A stretch of 64,000 nucleotides of DNA from Sphingopyxis sp. (GTDB lineage: Bacteria; Pseudomonadota; Alphaproteobacteria; Sphingomonadales; Sphingomonadaceae). Under the pieces are notes generated by a model that saw only the letters and a list, made by a program, of their open reading frames with translations, was not told where the DNA came from and searched no databases. The stretch spans positions 37,445 through 101,444 of the forward strand of contig JAGHZY010000009.1 in assembly GCA_017745175.1 (NCBI GenBank), read 5' to 3'. Position numbers and translations under genes: made by a program. Below are positions 1 to 8,587 of this stretch, one piece after another. Each line of letters begins with the position of its first letter. The first letter of the stretch is position 1.

Positions 1-881
1 CCTATCTTCCGACCGTCGTCATCGCGGGTGGCGCGCTGAAGGCCGTCGGCGGCGCGCAGGCCGATGCGATGATCCCCGAGATCATCGCGGGCAACGCGAT
101 CATCGCCTTTGCCTATGCCGAGCCGCAGGGTCGCTATGACCTGGCAAATCTGCGCACCACGGCGAAGAAGGACGGCGCGGGCTGGGTGCTGAACGGCCAC
201 AAGGGCGTCGTCTATGCCGCACCGTGGGCGACGCACCTGCTCGTCACCGCGCGCACGGGCGGCAACCAGCGCGACCGCGACGGCGTCTCGCTGTTCCTGA
301 TCGACGCGAACCTGCCGGGCATCGTCCGCCGCGACTATCCGACCGTCGACGGCAGCCGCGCATCGGAAATCTATTTCGAGAATGTCGCGATCCCGGGCGA
401 CGCGCTGCTGGGCGGCGAAGGCGCCGGCCTGCCGCTGATCGAGCAGATCGTCGACGAGGCGACCGTCGCGGTGTGCGCCGAGGCGACCGGCGTGATGCAG
501 AAGCTGCACGAAGGCACGCTGGAATATACGCAGCAGCGCAAGCAGTTCGGCGTGCCGATCGCGAAGTTCCAGGTGCTGCAGCACCGCATGGTCGACATGT
601 TCATGGAGGTCGAGCAGGCGCGGTCGATGACGATCATGGGCACGCTGAAGCTGGGCCTGCCGGCGAACGAACGCATGGCGGCGGTTTCGGCCGCCAAGGC
701 GAAGGTCGGACGCGGCGCCAATTTCGTCGGGCAGAATGCGATCCAGACGCATGGCGGCATCGGCATCACGCAGGAACTGGCGATCGGCCATTATTTCAAG
801 CGTTCGACGATGATCGAGGGCCAGTTCGGCAGCGTCGATCATCATATGGACCGGTACGAGAGGATCACGCTCGCGGATTGA
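1..881 (+). CDS. Acyl-CoA dehydrogenase, C-terminal part (5' end outside window)
   Basis: The reading frame is open from base 3 and has no start in the window, so this is the last ~293 residues of a longer protein; family members are usually 370-400 residues. The family oxidises acyl-CoA thioesters with FAD. Visible are the middle beta domain (AFAYAEPQG to the FENVAIPGDALLG segment) and the C-terminal helical domain with the hallmark QQRKQFGVPIAKFQVLQH stretch and a QTHGGIGITQELAIGHYFKR motif. The Glu in the later MIEGQFG lies where the catalytic base sits in many family members. The acyl substrate cannot be told. It converges on the TonB receptor gene, with a palindromic repeat between them. 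Confidence 0.9.
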   Translation, partial: YLPTVVIAGGALKAVGGAQADAMIPEIIAGNAIIAFAYAEPQGRYDLANLRTTAKKDGAGWVLNGHKGVVYAAPWATHLLVTARTGGNQRDRDGVSLFLIDANLPGIVRRDYPTVDGSRASEIYFENVAIPGDALLGGEGAGLPLIEQIVDEATVAVCAEATGVMQKLHEGTLEYTQQRKQFGVPIAKFQVLQHRMVDMFMEVEQARSMTIMGTLKLGLPANERMAAVSAAKAKVGRGANFVGQNAIQTHGGIGITQELAIGHYFKRSTMIEGQFGSVDHHMDRYERITLAD

Positions 882-940
882 TGCGGCAGTCCCCTCTTCC
901 GTTGGGGGAGAGGACGGACGAGTGTGACCGGGCTGACGGT

Positions 941-1082
941 GGCGGCTTTCGACCGGTTGCGGCCACTCTCTTTCGTCGTCACCCCGGACTTGATCCGGGG
1001 TCCATGACTTCAGCGCTGCGATGGATCCCGGATCAAGTCCGGGATGACGATTGTCTGGAATCCCACCCCGAAGCTGACATTC
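941..1082 (+). repeat. Palindromic dispersed repeat, copy A
   Basis: Two near-complementary 28-base arms (around CCCCGGACTTGATCCGGGG and its partner ATCCCGGATCAAGTCCGGGAT) flank a 15-base loop at 975-1050. The conserved flanks extend to about 941 (TTTCGACCGG, CACTCTCTTTCG) and 1082 (GGAATCCCACCCC). It is nearly identical to inverted copy D near 55.1 kb. It fills the gap between two convergent genes, so it could act as a bidirectional terminator or a mobile palindromic element. Confidence 0.85.
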
Positions 1083-1083
1083 G

Positions 1084-3591
1084 CTAATAAGCGACGTCGA
1101 CGGCGATCCGGAGCGTGCGGGGACGCAGCGGGGTAAGAAAGCCCTCATTGCCTTCGACGAAGGGCGTTCCGAGCGAAAAACGATTGCCCCGTGAATCGAA
1201 CAGATTGGTGAGCGTCAGCGACAAGCCGCGGCGTTCGTTGCCGACGCGCATCGCGAGTCCGGTGTCGACATAGTCGCCCTGGCTTTCGCCCAGCACGGGC
1301 CCGATGCCGAGGCGCGAGGGGCCGACATAATTGGCCCAGCCGTTCACGCGGAAATCCTCGTCGCCGATGACAGTGGCATAATTCACCGATCCGCGCACCG
1401 CATGGCTCGCGACATTGGGAATGCGGCCGAGGCGCGCCGGTGCCGCATCGTATACCGGCAGGATCTGGGGCGACAGATCGTCGACACGGCTGTGATTGTA
1501 AACCGCGCCAAGTTCGAAGGTCAGCGCGTCGGTCGGCCGAATTGCGATGGCGCCCGACAGGCTGGTGATGCGGCCATCGCCGATATTGGCGGTGGTCGGG
1601 AATCCGGTGCTGTCGATGAAATCGGCCTGGATGTTGCGCCAGCGGCTGTGCGAGATCGAGATGCTGGCGTCGAGCAGGCTTTGCCCCTTGTCGCCAAAGC
1701 GCAACCCCCCCTCCCAGGTGCGGACCTGGTCATTAAGGAAGCGGCGCACGAAATTGCCGTCGACCGCAAGCCCGCCGGGGCGGAAGCCCTCCTGATAGCG
1801 CGCGTAGAGGCGGACATTATGGAGCGGTGTCGCGAGCAGCGAGAAGGACGGCAGAAGATCGGTTTCGTTGCGCGACGCGGTGGTCGCGCGGTTCGCCTGC
1901 GCAAGCGCGAAGGACACGCCTTCGGCCTCGCCGCCGAGCCGCGCATGCGAAAGGCGAAGTCCGCCCGCCGCGATGAGGTCGGGCATCACCTCGACCGTCG
2001 CCTCGGCATAGCCGGTGAACTCGGTGACGCGGTTGGTCACCCCGGGAAGGATCGCCCGGAGCGAGCCATAGGCATATTCGCGGTCCTGCCGCGCGCGGTT
2101 GTCGATGAAGCTGGCGCCGACCACCCAGCCCAGACCATCGTGATAGGGACGCGACAGGCGGTTTTCGCTGACGAACATGCGCGTCGCATTATGCTGGTCG
2201 AGTACGCGCGGAACGTCGCTCATCGGCACGACCTCGATCGGCGCGAACAGGCGCTCGACGTCGACGGCGCCGGTCGCAAAGCCCGCGCCGCCGCCCCCGC
2301 CATTCCCGGATTGGGTAGCGGGCAGGCTGGCATCGAAACGCTCGAACAGGCGGTGGTCGATGAAGGCGTTGGACGACTGGAAATAGAGGTCGCCCCAATC
2401 CTTCATCACGACGATCGAACCCATGCCGTAGCGCGCGGTCGCATTCTGCTCGATCATCGAGGCGCGCGTGAGCGGTGGCCCGTCCTTGTCGGCATATTGC
2501 GCGTCGTCGGAGGTGATCGCCTGATAGATGCCGCCGAAATCGACCGTCCAGTCGTCGCCGGCCTCGAACCGGAAGGTGCCGCGCCCGCCACGCACATGGA
2601 CGCGGTTGACGTCATTCTGCCCGCGCAGCGGATTGTCGATATAGCCGCCGTCGGTCAGCATATAGCCGACGAGGCGCAGCGCGTGGCCGTCGTCGCCTAC
2701 CGGCAGATTGGCGATCGTGGCAATATCGCCGCCGGGGTCGCCGTGCTGCGTGATCGACAGTCCCGCAATCGCCTGCACCGTCATTTCGCGCGGGTCAGGC
2801 GCCTTGGGAACGACGCGTATGATACCCCCGAGCGATCCGGCGCCATAGAGCGTGCCCTGCGGTCCTTCGAGGATCTCGACATTGTCGATATCATAGAGGC
2901 GCAGATCCGGATCCGGCGCATTGTAGCTGAGCCGGATATCGCCGAGATACTGGCCGACGGTCGACTGGGTCGGGCCGGTGAAGCTTGAATCGGCGATGCC
3001 GCGGATGAACAGCTTGTTGCGCCCCGAACCGAGATGGGTCGAGGAGACGGTGGCGGTGCGCGACAGGATCGAATCCATGCCGCGTTCGCCCCCGAACGCC
3101 AAATCGCCGCCATCCAGTTTGGTGACGACGCCGGCGAAATGCGAATAGGGAAGGTCGGTCTTCGAAGCTGTGACGACGATTTCGTCGTGCGCCGCCGCGA
3201 CCGTGGCGTTCGACGGTTCGCGCGCCCGCGGCTGCGGCGCCCGTTGCGGTGGTGGAACGGCCCTTGCGACGCGTGCCGGCGCGGGACGGCGCTCGATCCG
3301 CCAGCTCGTCGCACTGACCCGGACGGCGCGCGCGTCGGAGCCGTCGAGCAGACGCTGGATCGCCTTTTCGACACTCATCCGGCCGCGCACCGGCTTGACT
3401 CGCGCCTGCCACAGCCTTGCGTCCACGACGCTGATGCTGACGCCTGCCTGCCGGCTTATGAGCGGCAGCGCGGTCGACAGGCTGCCTTGCGGGACGTTGA
3501 ACGCGCGCTCCTCCGCCGCCAGCGCCTGCGCAGGCAGGCACAGCGCGATTGCTGCCGTGGCAGAGAGGGAAAGGCGCGGGTGTTTCGTCAG
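1084..3591 (-). CDS. TonB-dependent receptor with N-terminal STN signalling domain
   Basis: Outer-membrane TonB-dependent transducer of about 835 residues. From the chosen CTG start there is a signal peptide (1-25, ending AQALA), an STN domain that normally contacts FecR (about 26-95), a TonB-box-like DEIVVTAS (136-143), a plug (about 140-265; LFIRGIAD, EGPQGTLYG) and a barrel ending in a terminal aromatic residue (VAY). The first ATG/GTG/TTG in frame is a GTG at 3426, which would remove the signal peptide and half of the STN domain. The CTG at 3591 overlaps the fecR stop as CTGA, like translationally coupled starts. A frameshift or sequencing error is an alternative. Position behind fecI/fecR suggests uptake of an iron chelate or another scarce ligand; the ligand is unknown. 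Confidence 0.9.
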   Translation of the reverse strand: MTKHPRLSLSATAAIALCLPAQALAAEERAFNVPQGSLSTALPLISRQAGVSISVVDARLWQARVKPVRGRMSVEKAIQRLLDGSDARAVRVSATSWRIERRPAPARVARAVPPPQRAPQPRAREPSNATVAAAHDEIVVTASKTDLPYSHFAGVVTKLDGGDLAFGGERGMDSILSRTATVSSTHLGSGRNKLFIRGIADSSFTGPTQSTVGQYLGDIRLSYNAPDPDLRLYDIDNVEILEGPQGTLYGAGSLGGIIRVVPKAPDPREMTVQAIAGLSITQHGDPGGDIATIANLPVGDDGHALRLVGYMLTDGGYIDNPLRGQNDVNRVHVRGGRGTFRFEAGDDWTVDFGGIYQAITSDDAQYADKDGPPLTRASMIEQNATARYGMGSIVVMKDWGDLYFQSSNAFIDHRLFERFDASLPATQSGNGGGGGAGFATGAVDVERLFAPIEVVPMSDVPRVLDQHNATRMFVSENRLSRPYHDGLGWVVGASFIDNRARQDREYAYGSLRAILPGVTNRVTEFTGYAEATVEVMPDLIAAGGLRLSHARLGGEAEGVSFALAQANRATTASRNETDLLPSFSLLATPLHNVRLYARYQEGFRPGGLAVDGNFVRRFLNDQVRTWEGGLRFGDKGQSLLDASISISHSRWRNIQADFIDSTGFPTTANIGDGRITSLSGAIAIRPTDALTFELGAVYNHSRVDDLSPQILPVYDAAPARLGRIPNVASHAVRGSVNYATVIGDEDFRVNGWANYVGPSRLGIGPVLGESQGDYVDTGLAMRVGNERRGLSLTLTNLFDSRGNRFSLGTPFVEGNEGFLTPLRPRTLRIAVDVAY

Positions 3592-4523
3592 CGGGTCAAT
3601 ATCCAGCCTTCGCCCTGCCGCTCGGCCTTCGTCCCCGACAGCGCGGCGAGGTCGGCGATGGTGCGGTTGCGGTTCTTGTCGATGATCAGCGCACCGCGGA
3701 AGGACAGGTCGGCCGCCTCGGGTGCGATGCTCACCTGCATCCCGGCGGTGCGTTTCAGATCCTCGGCGACGACGGGAAGCGGCGTGCCATTGTACACAAG
3801 CAGCCCGCTGCGCCAGCCGCCGACGTTCGCCACATCGACATCCTTCACGACCGGTGGCTTGCTGTCGCTGTCGCGCGCCTCGATGCCCTTGCCCGCGACG
3901 AGGCGAACATTGTCGCGGTCGGGATTATAGAGCACGATGCCTTCCGATACCGCGACCGATGTCTGGCGATCGCGGCGCACGACGTTGAAAGCCGTGCCGA
4001 GGTCGACGATCTTCGCGTCGCCCGTCTCGACCACGAAGGGAGCATCTTCGCGGTGCACCACATGGAACATCGCCTCGCCCGATTCCAGGCGGGCAAAGCG
4101 CGGGCGATCCGCCTCGATCTCGATCACCGACGCGCCGTTGATCTCGATCCTCGAACCGTCGGCGAGCTCGACCGTGCGATGTTCGCCGGCGATGGTCTCG
4201 ATCCGGTTGTCGCCGCCGAAGGGGTTCAGGCCCGACAGGCTGATCGCGCCGACCAGCGCCGCTGCCGCTACCGCACCCCCGAACCATGCGCGTCGCGACG
4301 GGCGTCGCGGGGCATCGGGCAGGATGACGACCGATGCTTCCCGGAAGGGGGGCAGGGCGCCGAGATCATGGTCGAGGCTCGCAACCGCATCGTAGATGGC
4401 CGCATGGTCGGGATCCTCGGCGAGCCAGTCGGCAAAGCCGTCCCAGTCGATGAAATCGGGATCACGCTGGCGGATAAGCCAGTCGATTGCGCGCGCTTCG
4501 GCGTCGGTCCGATCAGCTTGCAT
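3588..4523 (-). CDS. FecR-family anti-sigma / signal-transducing membrane protein
   Basis: 311 residues. The N-terminal 50 residues match the DUF4880 sigma-binding part (AIDWLIRQRDPDF, WLAEDPDHAAIYDAV). One membrane segment lies at about 80-96 after an Arg-rich stop (RRPSRRAW), followed by the periplasmic FecR domain (about 110-205; VELADGSRIEINGASVI, VVETGDAKIVDLGTAFNVV). The C-terminal region (RTIADLAALSGTKAE) would meet the STN domain of the receptor encoded next. The start overlaps the sigma gene by 11 bases and the stop overlaps the receptor start, so the three genes form one coupled operon. Known role of the family: relay of receptor occupancy to the sigma factor. Confidence 0.93.
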   Translation of the reverse strand: MQADRTDAEARAIDWLIRQRDPDFIDWDGFADWLAEDPDHAAIYDAVASLDHDLGALPPFREASVVILPDAPRRPSRRAWFGGAVAAAALVGAISLSGLNPFGGDNRIETIAGEHRTVELADGSRIEINGASVIEIEADRPRFARLESGEAMFHVVHREDAPFVVETGDAKIVDLGTAFNVVRRDRQTSVAVSEGIVLYNPDRDNVRLVAGKGIEARDSDSKPPVVKDVDVANVGGWRSGLLVYNGTPLPVVAEDLKRTAGMQVSIAPEAADLSFRGALIIDKNRNRTIADLAALSGTKAERQGEGWILTR

Positions 4524-5034
4524 CGAACTGCCTCCTTAGCGCGGCGAGTGCCGCATAGACTTTGCGCAGATCGGCTTCGACCGTGCTCAGGCTGACCCCC
4601 AGTTCGCCGGCGATGTCGCGTTGATGGATGCCGTCGACCCGGAACCGCCGAAAGACGCGGGCCGGGCGCTCGCCTGTGGCTGCGATAGCCGCTTCGGCCA
4701 GCCCGAGTTGCTCGCGCGAAATCAGCGAATGCTCGGTGGAGGGGCTCTGCGTCGCCGCCGCTTCGCCCCATGCCTTGTCGCGCAGTTCGCTCTGGCGCGT
4801 CGAGCGATACCGGTCGAGCATCAGATTGTTGGCAGCGCGCATGACATAGGGGAGCGGGTCGGCAATCGGGCCGGTCCGGCGATCGGTCAGCCGCATCCAC
4901 AAATCCTGGAACAGATCTTCGGCGCTGTCGCCCGCGCCGCGCACCTCGAGAAAGCGCACGATACGGTCGCGGTTGGCGAGCAATACGCCTTCGATGCCCT
5001 GGGCGGCGTCGGATCGGTCACGCGAATCTGTCAT
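4513..5034 (-). CDS. FecI-like ECF RNA polymerase sigma factor
   Basis: 173 residues from the ATG at 5034 (MTDSRD); an in-frame ATG at 5058 and a longer frame to 5193 exist, but the extra residues look non-coding. Sigma region 2 spans about 20-85 (AEDLFQDLWMRL, YVMRAANNLMLDRYRST). Region 4 spans about 115-168 with a helix-turn-helix (QRDIAGELGVSLSTVEADLR). It heads the sigma-FecR-receptor operon and by family precedent should activate the receptor promoter once the ligand binds. No convincing Fur box was seen upstream, so iron control is unproven here. Confidence 0.92.
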   Translation of the reverse strand: MTDSRDRSDAAQGIEGVLLANRDRIVRFLEVRGAGDSAEDLFQDLWMRLTDRRTGPIADPLPYVMRAANNLMLDRYRSTRQSELRDKAWGEAAATQSPSTEHSLISREQLGLAEAAIAATGERPARVFRRFRVDGIHQRDIAGELGVSLSTVEADLRKVYAALAALRRQFDAS

Positions 5035-5208
5035 GGATTGCTTGCTTTGGAACGCCATCTTCCATCGGTAAGCGCCGCTTCGCCTTGCGCCATACGTCCC
5101 CCTGATGCCGCCGTCATATAGCGCCCACGCACTGCCGCGCAACCGCGGTGCCGGACAGGAATGGGTGGACGTAGCAAGCATCTGTTTCTTCATTCATTTC
5201 TGCCTAGG

Positions 5209-5247
5209 CAAGGGGGAAGCGTGGGTAGGGGTAACGCTTCCCCCTTG
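5209..5247. terminator. Perfect 13-bp hairpin between sigma and autotransporter genes
   Basis: CAAGGGGGAAGCG at 5209-5221 is exactly complementary to CGCTTCCCCCTTG at 5235-5247 with a 13-base loop. It lies just downstream of the autotransporter stop on the minus strand, so a terminator role is likely. There is no clear T-run on either side, so it may be Rho-dependent or a stabiliser. Confidence 0.6.
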
Positions 5248-5268
5248 CGGGCGGGGCCGGCCGGGGGG

Positions 5269-8200
5269 CTAGAGGCCGACCCGCAGACTCGCACGGAAAG
5301 CCCAGCCGATATGGCTTTGCTGCTCTTCCGCGGACACTTCGCCGGCGACCTGGAAGGCCGAATTGCCTGCGATGCCACGGAAACGGCCGACCCAGCCGCT
5401 CGTGCGGTCGTCTGGAGTGAGGGTGAACGGCGTGCCGTTCTTGAACGACGCGGTCGTCGCGCCCAGCGTACCGCTCACGATTTCGCGGCGGCCGCCCTCG
5501 AGTTCGAAGCGCGTCCAGCCGTCATATTCGTCGGCACCGCCGAACTCGAGGCCGAGGGTCATCGTGCCCGACACCGCCAGTTCGTCGCTGTCGCGGCTCA
5601 GCACCTTGAGGTCGAGGGCATCGCCGCCGCCGGTTTCCTGATAGCCGTCTTCCTTGAGCTTGAAATAGTCGACGGCGACCGTCGGGCGCAGCGTCAGGCC
5701 GCCGACGCGCGTGTCATAGGCAACCGAGCCCGAAGCCGACCACAGCGTGCCGTCCCATTTGCCCTTCATCGTCTTTTCGATGTCCTCTGCGCCGGCTTCG
5801 GCGCGGAAGACACGCGTGCCCTTGAAACTGATCGGCGCGCCCGAGACGCGGGCGTTCGCGAGGAAGCCGTTCGAGCGCAGGCGCCAGTGCAGCGCGCCCT
5901 CGAACTGGCTGGTGCCGACTTCGCTGGCGTTGCTGCCGTTGCCGTCCTTGCCGCTCAGATAGCCGATCGAGCCACCGAAATTGCCGATGTCGCTTTTGAT
6001 TTCGGCGCCGAGCGAGATGCCCCAACCGCTCACATCATAGCTGGCGGTGTTGCCCACACTCTTCGACGTGCCCCACACGGCCTGGTTGACCCAATAACCC
6101 CATTTGCCCTCGTCCTGATACGGCGCGCTGGGGTCCTGGAGATAACGCGACAGCGCGCGCGAGCCCGAGGTGACGGTCTCGAAGACGCCGCCCTCATGCT
6201 CGGGCAGCATCTGCTGAAGCTGGCCGCGGAACTGGTCGCCGTCGGTGATGCCGAGGAAGACGCTCTCGATCTTCCGGTCGGCGATCACGGCATCGAGCAC
6301 CGCGTCGAATGCGCCCGATTCCGACCGGTTGAGCCCGAGTTCGGTGGTGCTCTTGCGCGACACGTCGACGATCAGCTGCGTCGCGTTCGAGGTCAGCGTC
6401 CCCTTGTAGAGGAAGGGGAGCAGCGTCTGCGAGGCGGTGAGGTTGTTCGCGCCGGTGAGCGTCCCGGCGGTCAGCACGATATGCTGGCCTTCGGCCTTTT
6501 CGATGCTCGACAGCTTGAGCGCGAGCTTCGATTCCGCGCCGAAGCTGGCGTTGCCCGTGACCTGAAGCCCGGTTCCGGTGGCTCCCGCATCGAGCATCAC
6601 GCCGAGCACGCCCTTGTCGGTGACCGCAAGCGAGGCGATCGTCGCCTTGCCGCCGACATCGAAGGTGCCGCCGGCGACCGACACCGCAAGGCCCTGCGAG
6701 TTGGCGAGCGTGCCCGAGAAGACCGCCGTGCCGCCGATGGTAAGCGTGTCGGCGCCGCCGCCGAAGTCGGCGAGACCGGTGAATTTCGACGTTCCGGTCA
6801 GCGCCATCGTGTCGTTGCCCGCGCCGAAGCGGGCATTGCCGGTGTAGGTCGCGTCGCCCGACAATGCGAGCCGGTTGTTGCCGGCGCCGAAGAAGCTGTT
6901 CCCTTTCACCGAGCCGTCGGCGATGTCGAAGACGTCGTTGCCGCCGCCGAAGCGCACGTCACCGACGATGCTCGGCGCGGTGATGCCTGCGGCGACCGCG
7001 GTCTGCTTGACCGTTGCACCATTGTTGTTCGCTGACAGATCGATCGCGATGTTGCGGTCCGACGAGGCGAGCGCGCCGGTGGCGCTGATCGTGCCGCTGT
7101 TCTCGACCGTCGCGACCTTGCCCGACAGATCGACGATCGCCCGCGCCGTACCGTTGTCGCCGCCGGTCTTGGCGGTGATCGAGCCGCTGTTGCGGATCAG
7201 CGGGACGTCGCCGCCCGCGTCTATCACGATCGCGGTTGCCACGGCATTCGCGGCAGTGCCGCCGGTCGTCGCCTCGATCTTGCCCGCGTTGCGGATTTCC
7301 GGAGTGGTCGCGCCGCTGCCGACACGGATTGCGGTCGCTGCCGTATCTTTCGACAGCGCGGTCACGCTGCCGGTTCCACCGATACCGATACCGCCGGCAA
7401 TCGTTACCGCGCCGCCGAGACCGCCGATCTGGATCGCGTTGCCGTCCTTGCCGGCGTAGAGGCCGTTGCCGAGCACGGCACCGTCGATGATGACGCCCAG
7501 ACCGGTGCCTGTGCCAGGCACGGCGCCGATCGTGACGGCACGGTCCGCCGATCCGATCCTGATGGCGGCCGCCGAACCGAAGGAACGCACGACGGCGTTG
7601 CCTTCCTTGTCGTCGTCGATGCCGTCCTTGTCCTCATCCTTGTCGTCCGCTTTCGTATCCTTGGGCGCGACGGCGAGGATGATGCCGCCGGTGACATTGC
7701 CTTCGACCGACAGCGCGCTGCCGCCGATCAGCAGGTCGTCGGCGTCGAGCTTTGACGGGTCGGCGGGCGGCGTGGTGAAGCGGTAGCCGGTCGAGGTGAG
7801 GCTGCCCTGCACGACGAGCGCGCCGGTGATGTCGCCGGCGAGCCGCGCGCCGATCGCATCGACACCCTGCGCCGAAATCGTGCCGGCGAGGCGGACATTG
7901 CCCGTCACATCCTGCAGGCCGATACCGAGCGCGCGGTCGCCGATGACGGTAACCGAGCCGTCGCTGGTGAAGTTTCCGGTCAGCGGGCCGCCGAGACGGA
8001 TACCCGCCGAATTATTGCCTTCGATGGAAATCGCGCCCGAATTGATGATGTTGCCGGTGAAAGCGCCCGCCGTCGCGATGCCGACGCGGTTGCTGCCGAT
8101 GGCGAACGCCCCGTCGAGGTCGCCGTCATTGTCGATGTCGGTCGGGGCATAGGTTTCACCGATGGTGATCTTGCCGGAGGCGCTGTTCGTGATCCCGCCC

Positions 8201-8484
8201 GAGGTGCCGGCATTTGCCAGAATGCCCGTTGCGCCGTCGATATTGCTGAACTCGATGGTTCCTTCGTTCACGACCTTGTGATTGCTGTCGATCGTGACCG
8301 CGGGGCCAGTCGCGGTCGGTTTGATCGATCCGGCGGCGACGATCTTGATATCGTCGGCTGCGCCCGACTTGATCGTCGATGTCCGCACCGGCGTCGTGGT
8401 GGCCGTGCTGATCGTGGTCTCGGCATGGGCCGCGGTCGAGAGAAGGGTGGCCAGGCAGGTGGAGGCCAGCAGGGTTTTGCGCAT
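5269..8484 (-). CDS. Autotransporter (type V secretion) with C-terminal beta-barrel
   Basis: 1071 residues from the ATG at 8484, which has AGAGGA about 8 bases upstream and gives a clean signal peptide (MRKTLLAS to STAAHA, 1-21). The passenger (about 22-780) is rich in Gly, Ala, Asn and Asp with recurrent NSG-I and G-G-D strands, typical of a beta-helix. The autotransporter barrel covers about 790-1071 (GYWVNQAVWGTS to FRASLRVGL). Two Asp-rich, calcium-loop-like stretches interrupt the passenger, TDIDNDGDLDG near 115 and DKDEDKDGIDDDKEGN near 285. No catalytic triad was recognised, so an adhesin-like or structural role is more likely than a protease. It is transcribed alone between two hairpins. 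Confidence 0.88.
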   Translation of the reverse strand: MRKTLLASTCLATLLSTAAHAETTISTATTTPVRTSTIKSGAADDIKIVAAGSIKPTATGPAVTIDSNHKVVNEGTIEFSNIDGATGILANAGTSGGITNSASGKITIGETYAPTDIDNDGDLDGAFAIGSNRVGIATAGAFTGNIINSGAISIEGNNSAGIRLGGPLTGNFTSDGSVTVIGDRALGIGLQDVTGNVRLAGTISAQGVDAIGARLAGDITGALVVQGSLTSTGYRFTTPPADPSKLDADDLLIGGSALSVEGNVTGGIILAVAPKDTKADDKDEDKDGIDDDKEGNAVVRSFGSAAAIRIGSADRAVTIGAVPGTGTGLGVIIDGAVLGNGLYAGKDGNAIQIGGLGGAVTIAGGIGIGGTGSVTALSKDTAATAIRVGSGATTPEIRNAGKIEATTGGTAANAVATAIVIDAGGDVPLIRNSGSITAKTGGDNGTARAIVDLSGKVATVENSGTISATGALASSDRNIAIDLSANNNGATVKQTAVAAGITAPSIVGDVRFGGGNDVFDIADGSVKGNSFFGAGNNRLALSGDATYTGNARFGAGNDTMALTGTSKFTGLADFGGGADTLTIGGTAVFSGTLANSQGLAVSVAGGTFDVGGKATIASLAVTDKGVLGVMLDAGATGTGLQVTGNASFGAESKLALKLSSIEKAEGQHIVLTAGTLTGANNLTASQTLLPFLYKGTLTSNATQLIVDVSRKSTTELGLNRSESGAFDAVLDAVIADRKIESVFLGITDGDQFRGQLQQMLPEHEGGVFETVTSGSRALSRYLQDPSAPYQDEGKWGYWVNQAVWGTSKSVGNTASYDVSGWGISLGAEIKSDIGNFGGSIGYLSGKDGNGSNASEVGTSQFEGALHWRLRSNGFLANARVSGAPISFKGTRVFRAEAGAEDIEKTMKGKWDGTLWSASGSVAYDTRVGGLTLRPTVAVDYFKLKEDGYQETGGGDALDLKVLSRDSDELAVSGTMTLGLEFGGADEYDGWTRFELEGGRREIVSGTLGATTASFKNGTPFTLTPDDRTSGWVGRFRGIAGNSAFQVAGEVSAEEQQSHIGWAFRASLRVGL

Positions 8485-8547
8485 CGGGTTCCTCTTGAGA
8501 TCGGGGCCGGGATGTCTCCCCGGCGACAATCACAAGACGGAGCTGTG

Positions 8548-8578
8548 TCGGCGCAGCCTTGGAAAAAAACTGCGCCGA
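8548..8578 (-). terminator. 9-bp hairpin behind the methyltransferase gene
   Basis: TCGGCGCAG (8548-8556) pairs perfectly with CTGCGCCGA (8570-8578). On the minus strand the 13-base loop holds a run of seven T. It follows the methyltransferase stop and precedes the autotransporter start. It is a terminator or 5' leader structure; the T-run in the loop is atypical. Confidence 0.45.
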
Positions 8579-8587
8579 TGACGCAAT

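Noticed and set aside
1402..2988. 528-codon plus-strand frame opposite the TonB receptor
   Set aside because: Shadow frame; the receptor has plug and barrel motifs, and this has none.
4513..5193. Longer sigma-factor start at 5193
   Set aside because: The added 53 residues are Arg/Gly-rich and do not resemble sigma region 1 or 2; the ATG at 5034 gives the usual ECF length.
5161..7035. Long open frame (624 codons) on the plus strand opposite the autotransporter
   Set aside because: GC-rich coding DNA often leaves the opposite strand open; the translation is Arg/Ala/Gly-rich with no domain, while the minus frame has a signal peptide and barrel.
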